Notes: generated from the sequence alone by a model not told the origin. A stretch of DNA of 37,492 nucleotides from Apostichopus parvimensis (GCA_000934455.1 KN882223.1:325966-363457), one strand, 5' to 3'. Counted from the first letter of the stretch, positions 10,395 through 25,100 are shown. Numbers and translations: made by a program.

Positions 10395-12861
10395 TCAACT
10401 ACTTTTTTTGTCTAAATCTTTTTAATATTGTAAGATCAGACTGTTTTAGGACTTAGGATTGACAAGTTGCCTCTTTGTCCTGATCTTGCAGTCACTGTCA
10501 TAAATAATTTTCATTCCTTTCACTGTTGGACAACAACTAAAAAATCCTGACATGCTTTAACATGCTGTAAATCCATGCATTTGCTAATGTAAGATAAAGA
10601 GGAAAGGACATTTTTGGGGAAATCTGGAGGTATTTAAGCCCTCACTACAAATTTGTCAAAAATGCACATACTACTGTAGCTTTAGTAAGACAAAATATTC
10701 TTTTAATAGACTTTCATCCTTTTGCAAAATCTGTCAATATTCTTAAATTGTAATCTCAGCTTATCATATCAGTTTATATAGGGAATGTTACAAAAAGACG
10801 AGGTTCACGATGCCCTCCAAGTTTAGCTATTCAGTTGTCAATGTTTTCATTTTCTTGACCATTTTATGAATGCCTCAATTTATCGAATGCTTTCGAATCC
10901 TACCAGTGTCTTAGAAAACAGACTGTTTGGCGTTACGGAAGAACGCACAATTTATAAACATTTGGGTTTGATGTTAACAAAGAAACTTTTCTTGTATAAA
11001 GTACCCACTATTTCTCACCCTTTCTACTTTGCTACAAGCTTTTTGGCAAGGCTTTATGACTATAAAAGTCCTGTCAATAAATATGGTTTCATCAGAAATC
11101 GGCCAGACTGAACAGGTCAATCAGATTGAACAAGCGATCAGGATTGAGCAAATCAAACAGATTAAATAAGTTAGTGAGATTGGCATGGAAGGTAGTTATG
11201 TTTATCACAATGCTCAAGCAGCCACAGGTATGCATGTCAGAATTGCCCCCAGGATTTGTTGCCCCTACAATTGACATGCAATTGTAAAGGTGTTAAATAT
11301 GCAGGAAGGAGATAATGATCTTCCCCGACTGATGAAGGTAGAAGGTCAATGGGAAGAACTAGGGTTTTATGAAGGTGAGGGTGTAGTCCTGGGGTCGTCG
11401 AAGCCTTGTCCCATGTAAGGAGGTCCGACCCCCCCCCCCCCCCCTCCCCCAACGGCCTACTCGAGAAATTAGTCTTTAGACGTAAAACGGTGAATTCCTG
11501 AGGCATGAAGTTCTGCTAAACAGTCATGATATTTTCGGAGTTTTTGGTGTTGTCGGAAAAGGGGTCCAACCGGTAATCCTTCCCGAGCGCATGTAAACGA
11601 AACCATCGACTGGATTTATATTGTACAAAGTGGTCTTAGGTTTCAAACTTTTCTTATGCACATTGCAGAGAGCCATTTTTGGCTTTCCCGACATTCTTGC
11701 TCCACACTCGAGTATCATATCTACAAAGTGACTTTGATGTTATAGACACAGACGTGTGTACAGGCCTATACTAGACTAACTTTAACATATCAATGTCTTG
11801 GACTGGTGTTTTGAATGCAATTAGGTTAATCGGCAATAAGAAGTAGATTTGAAACGGCAACAAAGTTTCCAGCCCATATACAAACTTTAATATTAAAACT
11901 AAGAAAAAGTAAATGTTAATTTCATGTTCAAATAACATCATAAGCCCAACTCCATCGATTGACTATAGATCGAAAAAAAAACGCTAGATACTAAAGGCTG
12001 ATACTCATCATTATGTACTAAATAGTTTGTACTGTAAACACTATAAAGCACTTGTAATAAGTCTGTAATTAGATCGGATGAAGAATGTCTGGAGAGGTGA
12101 CTAACTCTCCAATTCATTTACAGTCATCCAAGTTAAATGCAAATCATTATAAATGCAAATTTAAGGCAAAATGATTGAAATTAATAAAAATAAACTAATC
12201 CCAATTCCACCGAGAGACTAAATATTGAGAGGATAATATATATGCTTAGTGTATATATGGATAAAGTACACAGATATAGCTATAACATGCACTTATACCA
12301 AGAAGCGGAGGAACCGATTAGTTTTCAAGCTATAATTATAGGGTATGTTGACAAACAAACTTTCCAAACTAATTAGCTTGGAAAGGTATAAAAATTTGTT
12401 CCGTTCATAAAGGATCCACTACTTTAACCGCTACTCTTACACCACACCGCCACCAACCTTGCTACCTTCGAGAAGACTGCTTGTACAAGTAATCTATTAC
12501 GAATACCTAAATCGTCTTCCATCCCCTTCCCATTTACCCCTCTATATACCCCATCCCTTTTCCTTTCCTTGAAAAAATACCTTGAAATACTACAATAATT
12601 ACCCATAAATATTTTCATGTTGTGATAACATCACACTATTTTAAGCCATGTCTTCTTTCTCTTCCTCCGCCAGTCTATACCATTTCCACGACCCTTCATT
12701 TCTTCCGCATTACAATAGTCCTTCATAATAAATAATTAAATATATAGGCATATACTATTATCTCCCCCCCCCCCCGCAACTCCCTCTCCTCCATTTCAAG
12801 TTACCCTACCAATGTACGATGACCGTTTGACGCTAATAACCCGTGAATTTATCATCATTTG
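10395..12861. other. intergenic stretch, no recognised gene
   Basis: No conserved coding. It includes a short run of about 20-base imperfect repeats at 11108-11170 (AATCAGATTGAACAAG type) and a C-run at 11431-11452. Frames at 10866-11111 and 11524-11718 have no recognised motif. Confidence 0.55.
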
Positions 12862-12867
12862 TTTATT
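12862..12867 (-). promoter_or_regulatory. polyadenylation signal AATAAA of the P450 gene
   Basis: TTTATT on the plus strand reads AATAAA on the gene strand, about 90 bases after the stop codon at 12955-12957. This is a plausible 3' end for a short UTR. It is the first AATAAA after the stop, and the motif is short enough to occur by chance in AT-rich DNA. Confidence 0.45.
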
Positions 12868-12954
12868 TGTAAGTGGTGATACCTGTTTACATCTTGAATA
12901 TCGCATATATACGAGTATTCCTCTTGTTTAGTCAAACCTGACATATTATTGTAT

Positions 12955-13104
12955 TTAAGCATTCATTTTCCTCGTATAGATGAAGTTAGTACATTGACCT
13001 TCCGGTTTCAAAGTCAGTTGATCAACAATTCCAAAACTCTGAGTTTGATCTAACTTGAAGGTAAAATTCTGGAATAACTTGACGAGAATCACACGAGCTT
13101 CGAT
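12955..13104 (-). other. P450 exon 13: C-terminal exon and stop
   Basis: Fifty codons from CTATAG/ATCGAAGC to TAA at 12955-12957. It starts IEARVILVKLFQNF and ends TRKMNA. It encodes the L-helix end, the beta-3/beta-4 substrate-recognition loop (LTLKP) and the C-terminus. A near-identical exon lies on the plus strand at 2832-2981. Confidence 0.92.
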
Positions 13105-16100
13105 CTATAAGGCATTATAAAAAATAAAGTAAAACGTGTTGGTTAAAAAATGCAAAGTACACATACACACACACACACAAACACACTTACATATTGATAA
13201 CTTTCTCCACATGATAGATATTTCCTACAAGTTCATATGCGGTAGATCGTCTGAAAAGTACCGTCAATGCAAACATTCAAACTACAACGTTAATCATTAT
13301 TGATAAGAAGGCATACAAATTGAAACAGTTTGTTCCTTAGCCTTACGAAATAGTTATCAGGTTGTCGTCGTCAACAGTTATTATCAGGTTGTCGTTGTTA
13401 ATAGTTATTATCAGGTTGTCGTCGTCAGTAGTTATTATCAGGTTGTCGTCGTCAATAGTTATTATCAGGTTGTCATCGTCGTTAGTTATTATAAGGTTGT
13501 CGCCATCGACAGTTATTATCAGGTTGTCGTCGTCAACAGTTATTACCAGGTTGTCGTCGTCAACAGTTATTATCTGGTTGTCGTCGTCAATAGTTATTAT
13601 AAGGTTGTCGTCGTCAACAGTTATTATCAGGTTGTCGTCGTCAACAGTTATTATAAGGTTTTCGTCGTCAACAGTTATTATCAGGTTGTCGTCGTCAAGA
13701 GTTATTATCAGGTTGTTGTCGTCAATAGTTATTTTCAGGTTGTCGTCGTCAATAGTTATTGTCAGGTTTTCGTCGTCGACAGTTATTATCAGGTTGTCGT
13801 CGTCAACAGTTATTACCAGGTTGTCGTCGTCAACAGTAATTATCAGGAGGTCGTCGTCAATAGTTATTATCAGGTTGTCGTCGTCAACAGTTATTATCAG
13901 GTTGTCGCCGTCGTCGTTATCACCATTTCGTATTTCTTTTTTTAGTTGATGAACAGAATCTCTTTACGGCTCGCTCGTAATGAAATTAACGGGATCGGGC
14001 TAAGAGGAAGGGGGGGGGGGGGGTAGGGGATGTTTACAATAAAAAAACATCAGAAACATGCTACAGTGAACTTACCAAAGCAAACTGTTGTCCAATGCAG
14101 GACCGAGCGCCGAGAGAAAATGGAAAATAGGCGTACATGGGGCTTTAAAAGAAAAATAAGGAAACCGTTCATTTAACTATATACATGTCAAGTATGCTTC
14201 AAATACAAACAAATATGAAACGAAGTAATTATTACTGCTGCTCACTATGAAAACAATCAGTCAGAATTGTTGCAGCATTCAGAGAGTGAGGTTGCTACAG
14301 AAGCATGATATCTTACAATATGAATGAGTTATCAAACTGTGGAGTAGATGATGGGAGGGGTGGGGGGGGGGGCGAGGATCAGTCAGAGAAAGGGTCAGCT
14401 TTTTCTCCGGAAGGAAGACATTAGTACTTGGAGTAAATCACACGAGGCAATGCTTTATCATAATTATTGTAAATTATTGTTTCGTGAAGATGGAGTGAGG
14501 CCGATAGGGGTGGGTGGCCTGGGGGTTGCCCCCCCACCACCCATAACTCATTGTTAACCTCACTGTCTGGGTACTTACTTGTCTTCATCTCTGAGGAACC
14601 GCTCGGGATCAAACTCCAAAGGATTTTTGAAGTGCTGTTCCATTCTGGACATTATATAATGAGTCAGCTTCACATGTGGAGGAAAACAACTAGCGAAATT
14701 CAGTGTAGCCTATACATATCAAACTTAAGGATTGACATACTCTTAAGAGTGAACCCTTGAGTTCGCCGCTAGCAATTTCAATCACATAGATTGATGAAGA
14801 TATCACTTAGAATCAAACTGAATGGACGTTGGTTTCATAAACTAACAAAGAAAGTTTTTCATCTGTCGACGACTAACTCTGAGCAAACCTTAGGTTACTA
14901 TAGCAGGGACTTACTTAGTATATAAGGCTTTATCAACGAAGTAGTGCGCCTGACCCTCCCCATCAACCACCCACACCCACGCCATCTCACCCCTTCTTCG
15001 TCCCTAAACAAACATAACTAACGCGTAAAAATCACCCGTATTGTTATTGTTTATATCATGATGTAATGGAATTTCTTTTTACAAGTGTTTATGTATCCGT
15101 TTATAGTGCATGGGCGTAGATAGCTTTTCTGGGGGGAGGGGGTAGGCGATACTTGTCTGATCAATCGAAGATGATGTCACATGGGAAGCAGAATGATGTA
15201 ATACTAGAACGCATTCGTCGCTGTTATAATTCCCGGATATCCGGAATTTTTTTAATAACGCTATATGGGGGCACGTGAGCACTCAATATTTGGTATCAAG
15301 ATACTGAGTTTTCACTTGGTCATTTCAGTTTCGATTTATTCTAGTGACCGTCATCAACACGAGCCTCTGTCGCATCAACAGTATTCGTGAGACATTGCAC
15401 GATATTGCCAGTACTGAATATTACGACTAACCATTCATTTTCTTCTCACACGTGGAGGGATTTTCGTGATGATGATTATTATGATTACTATTTTCATTAG
15501 AGGCCTGAAAAGTGGGCGGGATATTATGTGTTACGTCCCCCACACCTCAAAGGTGTGGGGGACATATCCCCACCCTCACGGGTTCTACGCCCTTGTAATA
15601 GTGTACATACAAAGTACCTGAAAAGTCATCAGCCTCACCTTTATATATATTTCGTGATTAATTAGAACAGTAAATACCTGGCAATTGGTTCCAGCGGGGA
15701 TGTGATATCCACACACATCCAGATCGTGGGCACATTTCCTGCTTGTTCCGGCAGATGGGGGATAAAGACGCAAGGCTTCCTTCAAAACCTGCAAAGATAA
15801 AACAACATCGCTTTGGGCTATATAGACTTGGAAATTCTCTCGATTCAGTTAACAACAATCATACTGATATGTATATGTGATAGTATATATGCATCTGTCA
15901 ATGGTATAATTTTGTCAACATTCATTCTCACCAGTAATGAGTATTCCATCTTCATAACATCTTGATATTCCACGAATTCTTTGTCGCCAACGATAGAATC
16001 GATCTCCTCTTGTACTCTAGGGAGAAAAATGTATAAATGAATAAATACATAAGGTTTTTGTTGTTGCCTCTTTCTACCTAATTTTACTATTAGCATCAAT

Positions 16101-19100
16101 ATCTTGTTCTGATGTCCGTTGTCGATATCAAAATAAACAGTAAAAGCCAACTCGATAGGATTAAGATAAAAAGAAATATGTCAAATAGCACTTGTGAGAC
16201 ATGGTCAATCTTCTATAACCCATTCAGATCGCCTTTGTTTTATTTTGAAATATTACTTTTGGGTTACCAATATATCAGTTCAATTCAGTTGAATTTGACC
16301 ATTATTAATGTCTTATATATGAACATAGTTCAGAATTATAACAAATCAGGAAAATAAAACTCTTAAAGACAAATGGTAAAAACATTCATTTTTAATACGC
16401 AGTTGACTGTTTTAGAGATGTATTATTTTTTATATCCCGTCAGTGTCCTATTGTTAGTAATAATTATTTTCTAATCTGACAGTTTTATCGAAAAGATGAC
16501 TTTTTAGGAAAAGTTTATTCAATGAAGAATTAGGGCACGGCGGAAACTTTACATTGTCACGGTCAGAGTTATATCCATCTTCGTATGATTTTTACGTCAT
16601 ATCATATTGATAATAGGCCTGTGTCTATAATCTATGCGGTATTAAAAATGCTCGGTACGGTACAGCAAATACATAGCATCAAAAGGATCTTATCCAAACA
16701 AGGAAACTTAAAGAGGGCTTACTTCTTTGCAATTTCCGGTCGCCTTCCTAACTCAAGAAGGACAAAGCCTAGCATATTGCTAGTCGTTTCTTGTCCTAAC
16801 ATGTAATAAAGAGGGAGAGAGAGAGAGATAGAAATGTGTAGAAAGGTTGACAGAATTGTCGGACAGAATTTGGCATTAGCTTTATCAAAGCAGAATTTCA
16901 CCGATTAAATAAATAAATCATAAATATCACCTATCACCAAAATCTGAAGATGCCATAAATTTGAAGTCCGTTTTGTGAATAAAATAAGTGTTGTTTTCCC
17001 ACTTTTTATAGTTTACGCCAATTTTTTTTTTTGGGGGGGGGGGGTGAGGGTTATGATTATTGGATTTGGAGGTATACAGACTGAAAGAGAGCATTTCATT
17101 TTATCGAAAAGTGTTGATGTACTTTAAATGTGTGGCCCGGCAAGCAAAGTCACATATGCCTCTCCGGAAGTTCTCTTCTCTCCTCAACCTCCACAGAGTT
17201 AACCCTCATCTTCCGCCTCTGACAAACACGTCGGCTGTCTGCCTATATTCGTATGATGTCCGTCATGATGATTTCATTCTCATCTAAAAAAATGCAAAGA
17301 AACACTTACCGGCGAAGAAAAATGTCAAGAATTCATCCACCATCGTTTCCATATCAAAATCCTCTTTGCTGAAGTCAAAATATTTGAGAATGTTGTTCAG
17401 AATGTTGTTAGTCTGGGCTTCTCCTTTGTATTGTGCCTCTCGACTTTTTGCGATGGTATCTCTGCCAAAGTTACGAAGGAAAATCAGGGATTTTCTAATC
17501 TCTGCATGATATTTCCAATTGCGTGGATTCATCTGAATTGAGGAGAGATACAAAAGGATTATCTATCTGTGATCACTTAATGATGAAGGTAAAGGTTGCT
17601 GGTTTTATTACCTAAAGTTCATCCTGACAGGCATGTGNNNNNNNNNNNNNNNNNNNNNNNNNNNNNNNNNNNNNNNNNNNNNNNNNNNNNNNNNNNNNNN
17701 NNNNNNNNNNNNNNNNNNNNNNNNNNNNNNNNNNNNNNNNNNNNNNNNNNNNNNNNNNNNNNNNNNNNNNNNNNNNNNNNNNNNNNNNNNNNNNNNNNNN
17801 NNNNNNNNNNNNNNNNNNNNNNNNNNNNNNNNNNNNNNNNNNNNNNNNNNNNNNNNNNNNNNNNNNNNNNNNNNNNNNNNNNNNNNNNNNNNNNNNNNNN
17901 NNNNNNNNNNNNNNNNNNNNNNNNNNNNNNNNNNNNNNNNNNNNNNNNNNNNNNNNNNNNNNNNNNNNNNNNNNNNNNNNNNNNNNNNNNNNNNNNNNNN
18001 NNNNNNNNNNNNNNNNNNNNNNNNNNNNNNNNNNNNNNNNNNNNNNNNNNNNNNNNNNNNNNNNNNNNNNNNNNNNNNNNNNNNNNNNNNNNNNNNNNNN
18101 NNNNNNNNNNNNNNNNNNNNNNNNNNNNNNNNNNNNNNNNNNNNNNNNNNNNNNNNNNNNNNNNNNNNNNNNNNNNNNNNNNNNNNNNNNNNNNNNNNNN
18201 NNNNNNNNNNNNNNNNNNNNNNNNNNNNNNNNNNNNNNNNNNNNNNNNNNNNNNNNNNNNNNNNNNNNNNNNNNNNNNNNNNNNNNNNNNNNNNNNNNNN
18301 NNNNNNNNNNNNNNNNNNNNNNNNNNNNNNNNNNNNNNNNNNNNNNNNNNNNNNNNNTAAGTTATGGACGCTGATTGTATGTCCAGAGGTTCGAAACCGG
18401 TAAGGAATTCCTCTGTATAGGCGTTTTTCACCTGTATCGAGCAATACTAGTACTGTTAATATATGTGTGTATTAACTTACTGACGACTAGGACCACACAG
18501 ATGTGACCAAGTTCTCAAAACCATCATGGATTTATCACCACCATCCCTACCCTCTTTCCATTACCCGTCCAATTTCTAATCGGGAAGCAACGATTTGAAA
18601 TTTTCGATAGTATGTGGCAGCAGAAATGCGGTTCCCGTGGTCGTAAGTGTTAGAGGGATTTTAAATGGTGACGTATTTTGAACACAGTCAACAGCAGTCT
18701 CCATGGGCAAAGTTAGATGTTCATTTGTGCCCAACTGTCCCGAGTCACTATTTAGGAAACGTTATTGCACAATTTGCAGTATGGATCGTGTGAATAAAGT
18801 AATATAGTTGGTTAGAGTGGTTAAATTGGCCAAATCATCCTTCCCTATTTCTTGTTACAGTTAGAGGACAGTATGGAAGCCATATTGGTTACATATTTCA
18901 TTGTTTGATGTTAACTGTTCAGATTACCTGTTATTAAATGGTCGTGACCATTTTATAATAACAATTCAATAAGATGTTGCTTGATTCTTTCAAGTATTAA
19001 AATATTCTGTTCATTTCGTTTTGTGGGACCGTTCCATCAAATAAAGGAGGGAGGTCAACTTATGAGCGTGAGAGTCCCGTCTACTTAAAACTGACCAAGG

Positions 19101-22100
19101 ACTAAGAATAGTTTTGTTAACAGTTCAATCATTATAATTCTAGAACTATTTGTTTATAGTGCACAATATAACAGTAATTTCTACGGAAAAAATACCACTT
19201 AATAGAATGGTTGGCCCGTACTGCGTAACACTGAATCATTCTTCGAATGAAACCGTAGAAGCTACACAAAAGTAACCATTATAGCGTATTGAAGCACAGG
19301 TAAGTAGGGAAATGAAGGAGATCAAAAAACATACCACTCAATGAAATAGTCAACTTAACAGCGTTGTATCTGTTCAAGTATGCGAATACGTTCATCCTGA
19401 GCGTGTGTTAATGTAATAAGAGCATGCGAACTTTACTGTTATATATACGCGAGCAACGTAAGATAGCGCAAAACCACGTGACTATATCTACAACTCCTAT
19501 AATCGAAGCTGAGGGCTTCTATTAATCACTGTCGTAATACGCAACTACCATGGTAACGTACAAAGGCGTGACGTTGTAGGATGATATTACCTTTACGTAA
19601 CGATACGTTATACGATAGTTTATAAACAATAGCTTAAAAAGTGGAATACATTTTACGCCAGCTGTTCTTTTTCCTGAGGCGGCAATATGTAACTCCAGTT
19701 GTGTGCAGCTATCGCGTTAAACAACAAATGTATGCACGGATGCATATCGCTGGTAACGGGGTGCATTATCTCCAAATACAGCAAGAGGTGCTGATGAGTA
19801 GAAGCAAAATTTCAGCAACATTCCTACAATATTGACTTATACAAATTGATTTATACAAATAATTAAGGAACAAACCCAATCGTGAGGATTTTGAATATTG
19901 TGGAGTACTCCCTTGAGGCAAGTCTCGATGGCATTGATAAAGGGGCTGTCTTCCAAGATTAGTTCTTCTTTCATCCCAAAACCAGCCTGAGAAATAAAAC
20001 AATTATGAAAAAACGTTGTTTATTCCTTCTGTAAACAACACAATGTTCAAATGATGATGATATTTAACATTATATGCTCTTGGCTCGTTGATTTATTATA
20101 GTCATGTTATTTGAGGCCATAAAGCTTGTAAAGCTTGCATTTCTTCTTGCATCGATTATTGTGCACTGTGGTTCTGAGCTGCTGGCGTGATGATACATGC
20201 GCTAGGCTAGGCTTTCCATCCACTTTCATTGATGCACTACCATGATTTAGAAGATTTTTTCTACACTGTCTCAAACGAAATGATATAGACATCGTGTATA
20301 ACCAATTTTTAAAAATGACATTTTCTTTTTCAAAATCATTGTTTTCGTTTAATGTTAATTATACCAGTAAAATAATCAAACATTACAACAACAAAACATG
20401 CCACATTCAGTTCCAGAAGAAATACTGAAGCGTCAAAAGAGACCTTCAATTGATCGAACCAGGTTGCATTACATGCTTCCGGTTACCATAGTAACAATCT
20501 ACACATTAAAAGCGCTCTTATGAATATTTCCTACAAGGCCATTACTCATATCTTTCTATAGTTACTGTACAAACATAAGCATGTGTTTGCTATTGTAATG
20601 TAGCAAGTAACCATGCAGGAAGTAATATAGGTTATCTGTGATTGAGGTTTCTTCTCTTCACAAAATAAACAAAAATCACAAAGTATCTCCGATTTTATCG
20701 AATTAAAACGATTGCTAATACTATGTGCTTGTTTCTGATATACTCCAACATACTGATGTTATATAACAAGGCTAAAAGGATAAAATAGAAGGATAAAAAC
20801 CAAAACATACGAAATCATAACCCTGAGATAAACATTAGAGTGCAAACGTTAATTACTTTTAACCAACATGACAACGATAAAAAAAAATAGTTTTTAACCG
20901 CTTCTCAAAAGTTAAAAAAGGTGTCACTACCACGAATCTGAATAGGAAAACAATTACTAAACTAAGCATTTATTACAATTCATCTCCGGTTGTAAAATTA
21001 TAATTGTAAGCAAGGGGGATCATGACGTCAGCTGTAGACATGCCCGATATAAGGATGACGTCACTACACTCGTCGATCAAAGGCATCGTCGCATAGAAAG
21101 GCAGAACATAAACATACAGATGAAATTCACGCATTGTACTCAGACTAATACAAAGGACGAATTTACTCAGGTGTACACCGGGGTTTTCGTGCTGTCGTTT
21201 GATTAATCAACTGCACAAGTGGCGACACCCTACCTTAACCTTCATTTCTACCTACCTTCGCAATAACATCTAACGTTGTGCGACACAGGCCGTCCATAAG
21301 TTGCACGGGCTTATCAGTGTCAGCATCTTGTTTGAACTTCACAACAAGTTTATCAGAGCTCGTGTTGAAGTGACCCATAAATTCTATCAACTGCCTTCAT
21401 AAAACAAACAGAGAACGTTTTTGGTACCGATGGGAACTATAATACAACAGATCAGGGCATATACGTTTAATTTGGTGTAAAGGCTATATATTAGGTAAAT
21501 GCAGAGAAATAAGATATGATTCATAATTGAGAAAAAAAGTAAAAATTATTGTTTTAGAAAATATATTGGAATTTTCGGTCCCCCTGAGACCTTCGTCAGC
21601 AATACTTGGCAGTGGAATGCAAAAGTACAAAATGCAACACAATGCAAGCTAGATCTCCCTTTCACCATCCCCACCCACTTCGAGGTCCGTCCTCTTTTTC
21701 GATTAAACATTAACATACTTCCTGTGAAATGCAGGGTTGATCATTTTACGTCGGGTATTCCATTTGCTGTGATCTTTCTCGGTGACCAGACCGTTGCCGA
21801 GGAAACGGATGCCGTATAGATCGGCCATCAGATCAAACGTATCCGGCTTCGTGTGCTCTGCGTTCATAAGCAATGTCTGGAAAAGAAATGTGGGAAGTTC
21901 TGTATTGTATCTTAGTTGTCTGTCCTACAATTCCAACCTGTGAAACCTAAAAGATTCATGGACAAATACATCACGTCAACACATCACACAATAAAATATC
22001 CAGAGGCGGAGTTATACCATTAGGTCAAATCGGCCAGGCCCAAGTACCCGAGCCAGTGACCCCCCCCCCCTCCCAAAAAAATAGGGATGGAGTAGAGAGA

Positions 22101-25100
22101 AAATGGGGACCTGTTATAGATAGAAACATTTAACCACATATCTCAAATAACCAATTTTTCTGTGACTTCATATTACTTACCTTATTACAGATTATATCAT
22201 TTGATACATCAATCAAGGTATGATTAAGATATTCACAACACACCCACTGTGTGTAACAGCCTGTGCACATATAATGACTGCCCAACTGGATAAAAATGTA
22301 TGCAAAACATCTCTCTTGATAGCCTTATATGGCCAGATCGCGTCCTTATATTTATGTCTGACCAACAGCCCCGGAATGGTCCTAAAGTAATATCGCTTAT
22401 AATTATAAACGAACCCTATATAGCCTTTTGCGTTATAGTGTATTGTGTATGAAGTTCATATTGCTGATTGCATAAACCGAAAAAAAAAATTGTCCATTTG
22501 CTAATATTGACATCCTCCCTCCCCTTTCCCTCAAATGTACTTTCTTCTATATAAATATATTGCCAGAACCACTGACAAAATATTGTCTGTTTGCTTTTTA
22601 AATTCTACAGTACAAATGTTTGATATTGATGCAAATGGCCTGTTTGTATACCTTGACAGTAGCAGGATGACATATGTAGACGATCGCTTGATTAAACAAA
22701 TACATAACGAAGACTGGGCCATATTCCTGTTGCCTGTGGAGTGGGTAGGAAAGAGGAAGAATATATCAGACCAGCAAAAAGCCAATGACTCCATATGCAC
22801 GGAGTGACGGGATCTTGGAATTAATAAAGGGAAGGAATGTGACCCTGCTGTCGCTGAAACTAACTCCAAATAGGGTAGGTATATGGGTCCCCCCCCCCCA
22901 CACACACACAGATACACACACACAAACACACACAATTTAAGACGTCAGGTACTACATTCTGAGAGATATATAGGGGCCAATAGACAATGAATTATACCTC
23001 TAATTAGTTTAAAATGTAAGGTTGTACCAATGACAGCTTTGAATTTTATTTAACCCCCTACCCCACCACCCCTCCCCCCACACCACCCCACTACCACACA
23101 CACCTGGGTCTGCGCCCGGTGTGCAACGTAACATTTCCCGCCATCCAAGAAGCTGTTCTTATAGTTTGTTCAAATTATGTATAATGAGATAAGACTGTCA
23201 AACAGGCATACGTTTTGAAACAAACATCAGCATTTTAACATAGACCCGGCGCGTTATCATACAGCAGTTGAATCCAGCCTAACATAATCTACATACAAGA
23301 AAAACAAGTTTCTTTTACATCTGAATCAGTCAGTTGTCTTTCATATCAATATCCAACTTCACCCTTTAGGTTACTTCTGAACATTTAATGGAAAGTCCCT
23401 CTTTTGGCATTTGATCTACAACCACCACACTGGATCTTAGGGAAGCAGCATGTCTAGACAAATTCCTTTCTACAAAGATATATATTTTGCTCAATGTTAA
23501 TTGCATAGCGCGACAAGTTATCTATTACAAATACTATCAAAATTGTTTAAAATGGAAATATATTTCAAAAGATATACACAAGAAACGCGACTCAGTGTTT
23601 CAAAACGTTTTTAAAACGTTAAAACGAGTCGGCGAACTAATTTTTTGAAAACTTTAACTTGAAAAGTTAGGCTTACTCTTATCAATACTCACATTTCGTA
23701 CATTACTTGTACAAATGGAATTCGTTTTTCAACCGTGGCTACCAGGATGAGGTCTAAATTTCCTGCAAAAAAGCTTTAAAAAAATGGAGAAAACGTTCCA
23801 AACTGATATAAGCATGTCTTACATTATACATCTTGTCACTGACTATACAGTGAAAGGTATATACTTGTTGTAAATTTGTGGATAGAGTGAAATGGTGTCG
23901 CAATAGATGAAAAGCTGAATATAGAATTATTTTAATCTGCAATGTGAAATTAACTGACACCGGTTGGTATTTTCTTAAAAAGGGGGGGGGGGGGGCGGTG
24001 GGGTGGAGCAATGAAATATACTTTGACATTAGCATATAGCAACAATACGTTGCTTTTGAATTTTTGTATCAGATCGTTTGACCCTAAAATGTGGGATTAT
24101 TTGGAAACGTTTCCAATATAAAGTCAACAAGTTTATTGACGTTTTGAGTTAAAAATCCAGTATAAATACAAAAAAGTATATATTTATAAAAATAGGATGT
24201 AAATACATTGTTAAAAGTTATAAAGGTTAAAACGGTTAAAAAAGCACAGACGATATGTACAAATGATAAATCTAAAGTTGATGAAAGAAGTAAGTTAAAT
24301 TTTGAGGTACAAAAAACGCCCTGAATTAAAATCGCAGCATTTTGAATAAAATAATTTTTAAAACTGATACCGTTCGAAACTTAAGTGTTATTGCCATATT
24401 TCTCAAAATTGCAACTAGTCTGTCGAAGAAGTGAGTTGAGCTTATTATGACGCGGGTCGGGTTCTCGTCTGTCTTTTATAAGCATGCCTTTTAAAATCTC
24501 TCATAGCTGCATTGTTAACGTGGTTAATCAGGGTATTAAAATAAAGACTCATTATTTTGGCCCAGTCATACAAGAAGGCTCTAAATGTTAGCTTATCCTC
24601 AATTAATAAAAAAAAAATGGTGATAAAGACAGGAACAGCGTAGAAAATATTATGTCAAATGTCTAGGTACTAAAATCATCCATTCTTATACGTTGAGCTG
24701 CAAATATGGCACACTAAAAGATAAAGTAGATATCATATAATAAACCCTTTTCTAAAATTCTTGAAAAATGACATGTAAAATTAAGTTTATTGTCAATACA
24801 CACCCCTAAATTCATCGGCTGTTCTGTGCGGTCAACCTCAGCACATTGTACCACAGTTTTTCTCGCTTCGCCGGAAGTAGGCCTTCGTTGTTTAATATAA
24901 GTATTTCCGAAAACCATTTATTTAGATTGGGGGGGGGGGGTAGTAGTAAATTATGTTTCATCACAGACAGTGACAACATGTGATACAACAGATTCATTAT
25001 TATTCTGATGATTAAGATATTCTACCGGAGATTACAGTGTCATTTGCACATTTGATGACAGAACAATTAGATTGCAAGAAGTACACAACAGTGCTGAAAA

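Noticed and set aside
10866..11111. 81-codon plus ORF in an AT-rich region
   Set aside because: No motif, no splice signals in register, composition near background.
13362..13949. 195-codon ORF with a 9-residue repeat
   Set aside because: Produced by a 27-base minisatellite in an intron; no splice context or non-repeat domain.
17596..18444. Four ORFs of 254-278 codons across the gap
   Set aside because: They consist of N and exist only because the gap has no stop codons.
22535..22807. 90-codon plus-strand ORF with a pyrimidine tract and AG in front, looking like an exon
   Set aside because: It is antisense to P450 exon 3, whose reading (EYGPVFVM...) matches the family and joins its neighbours in phase.
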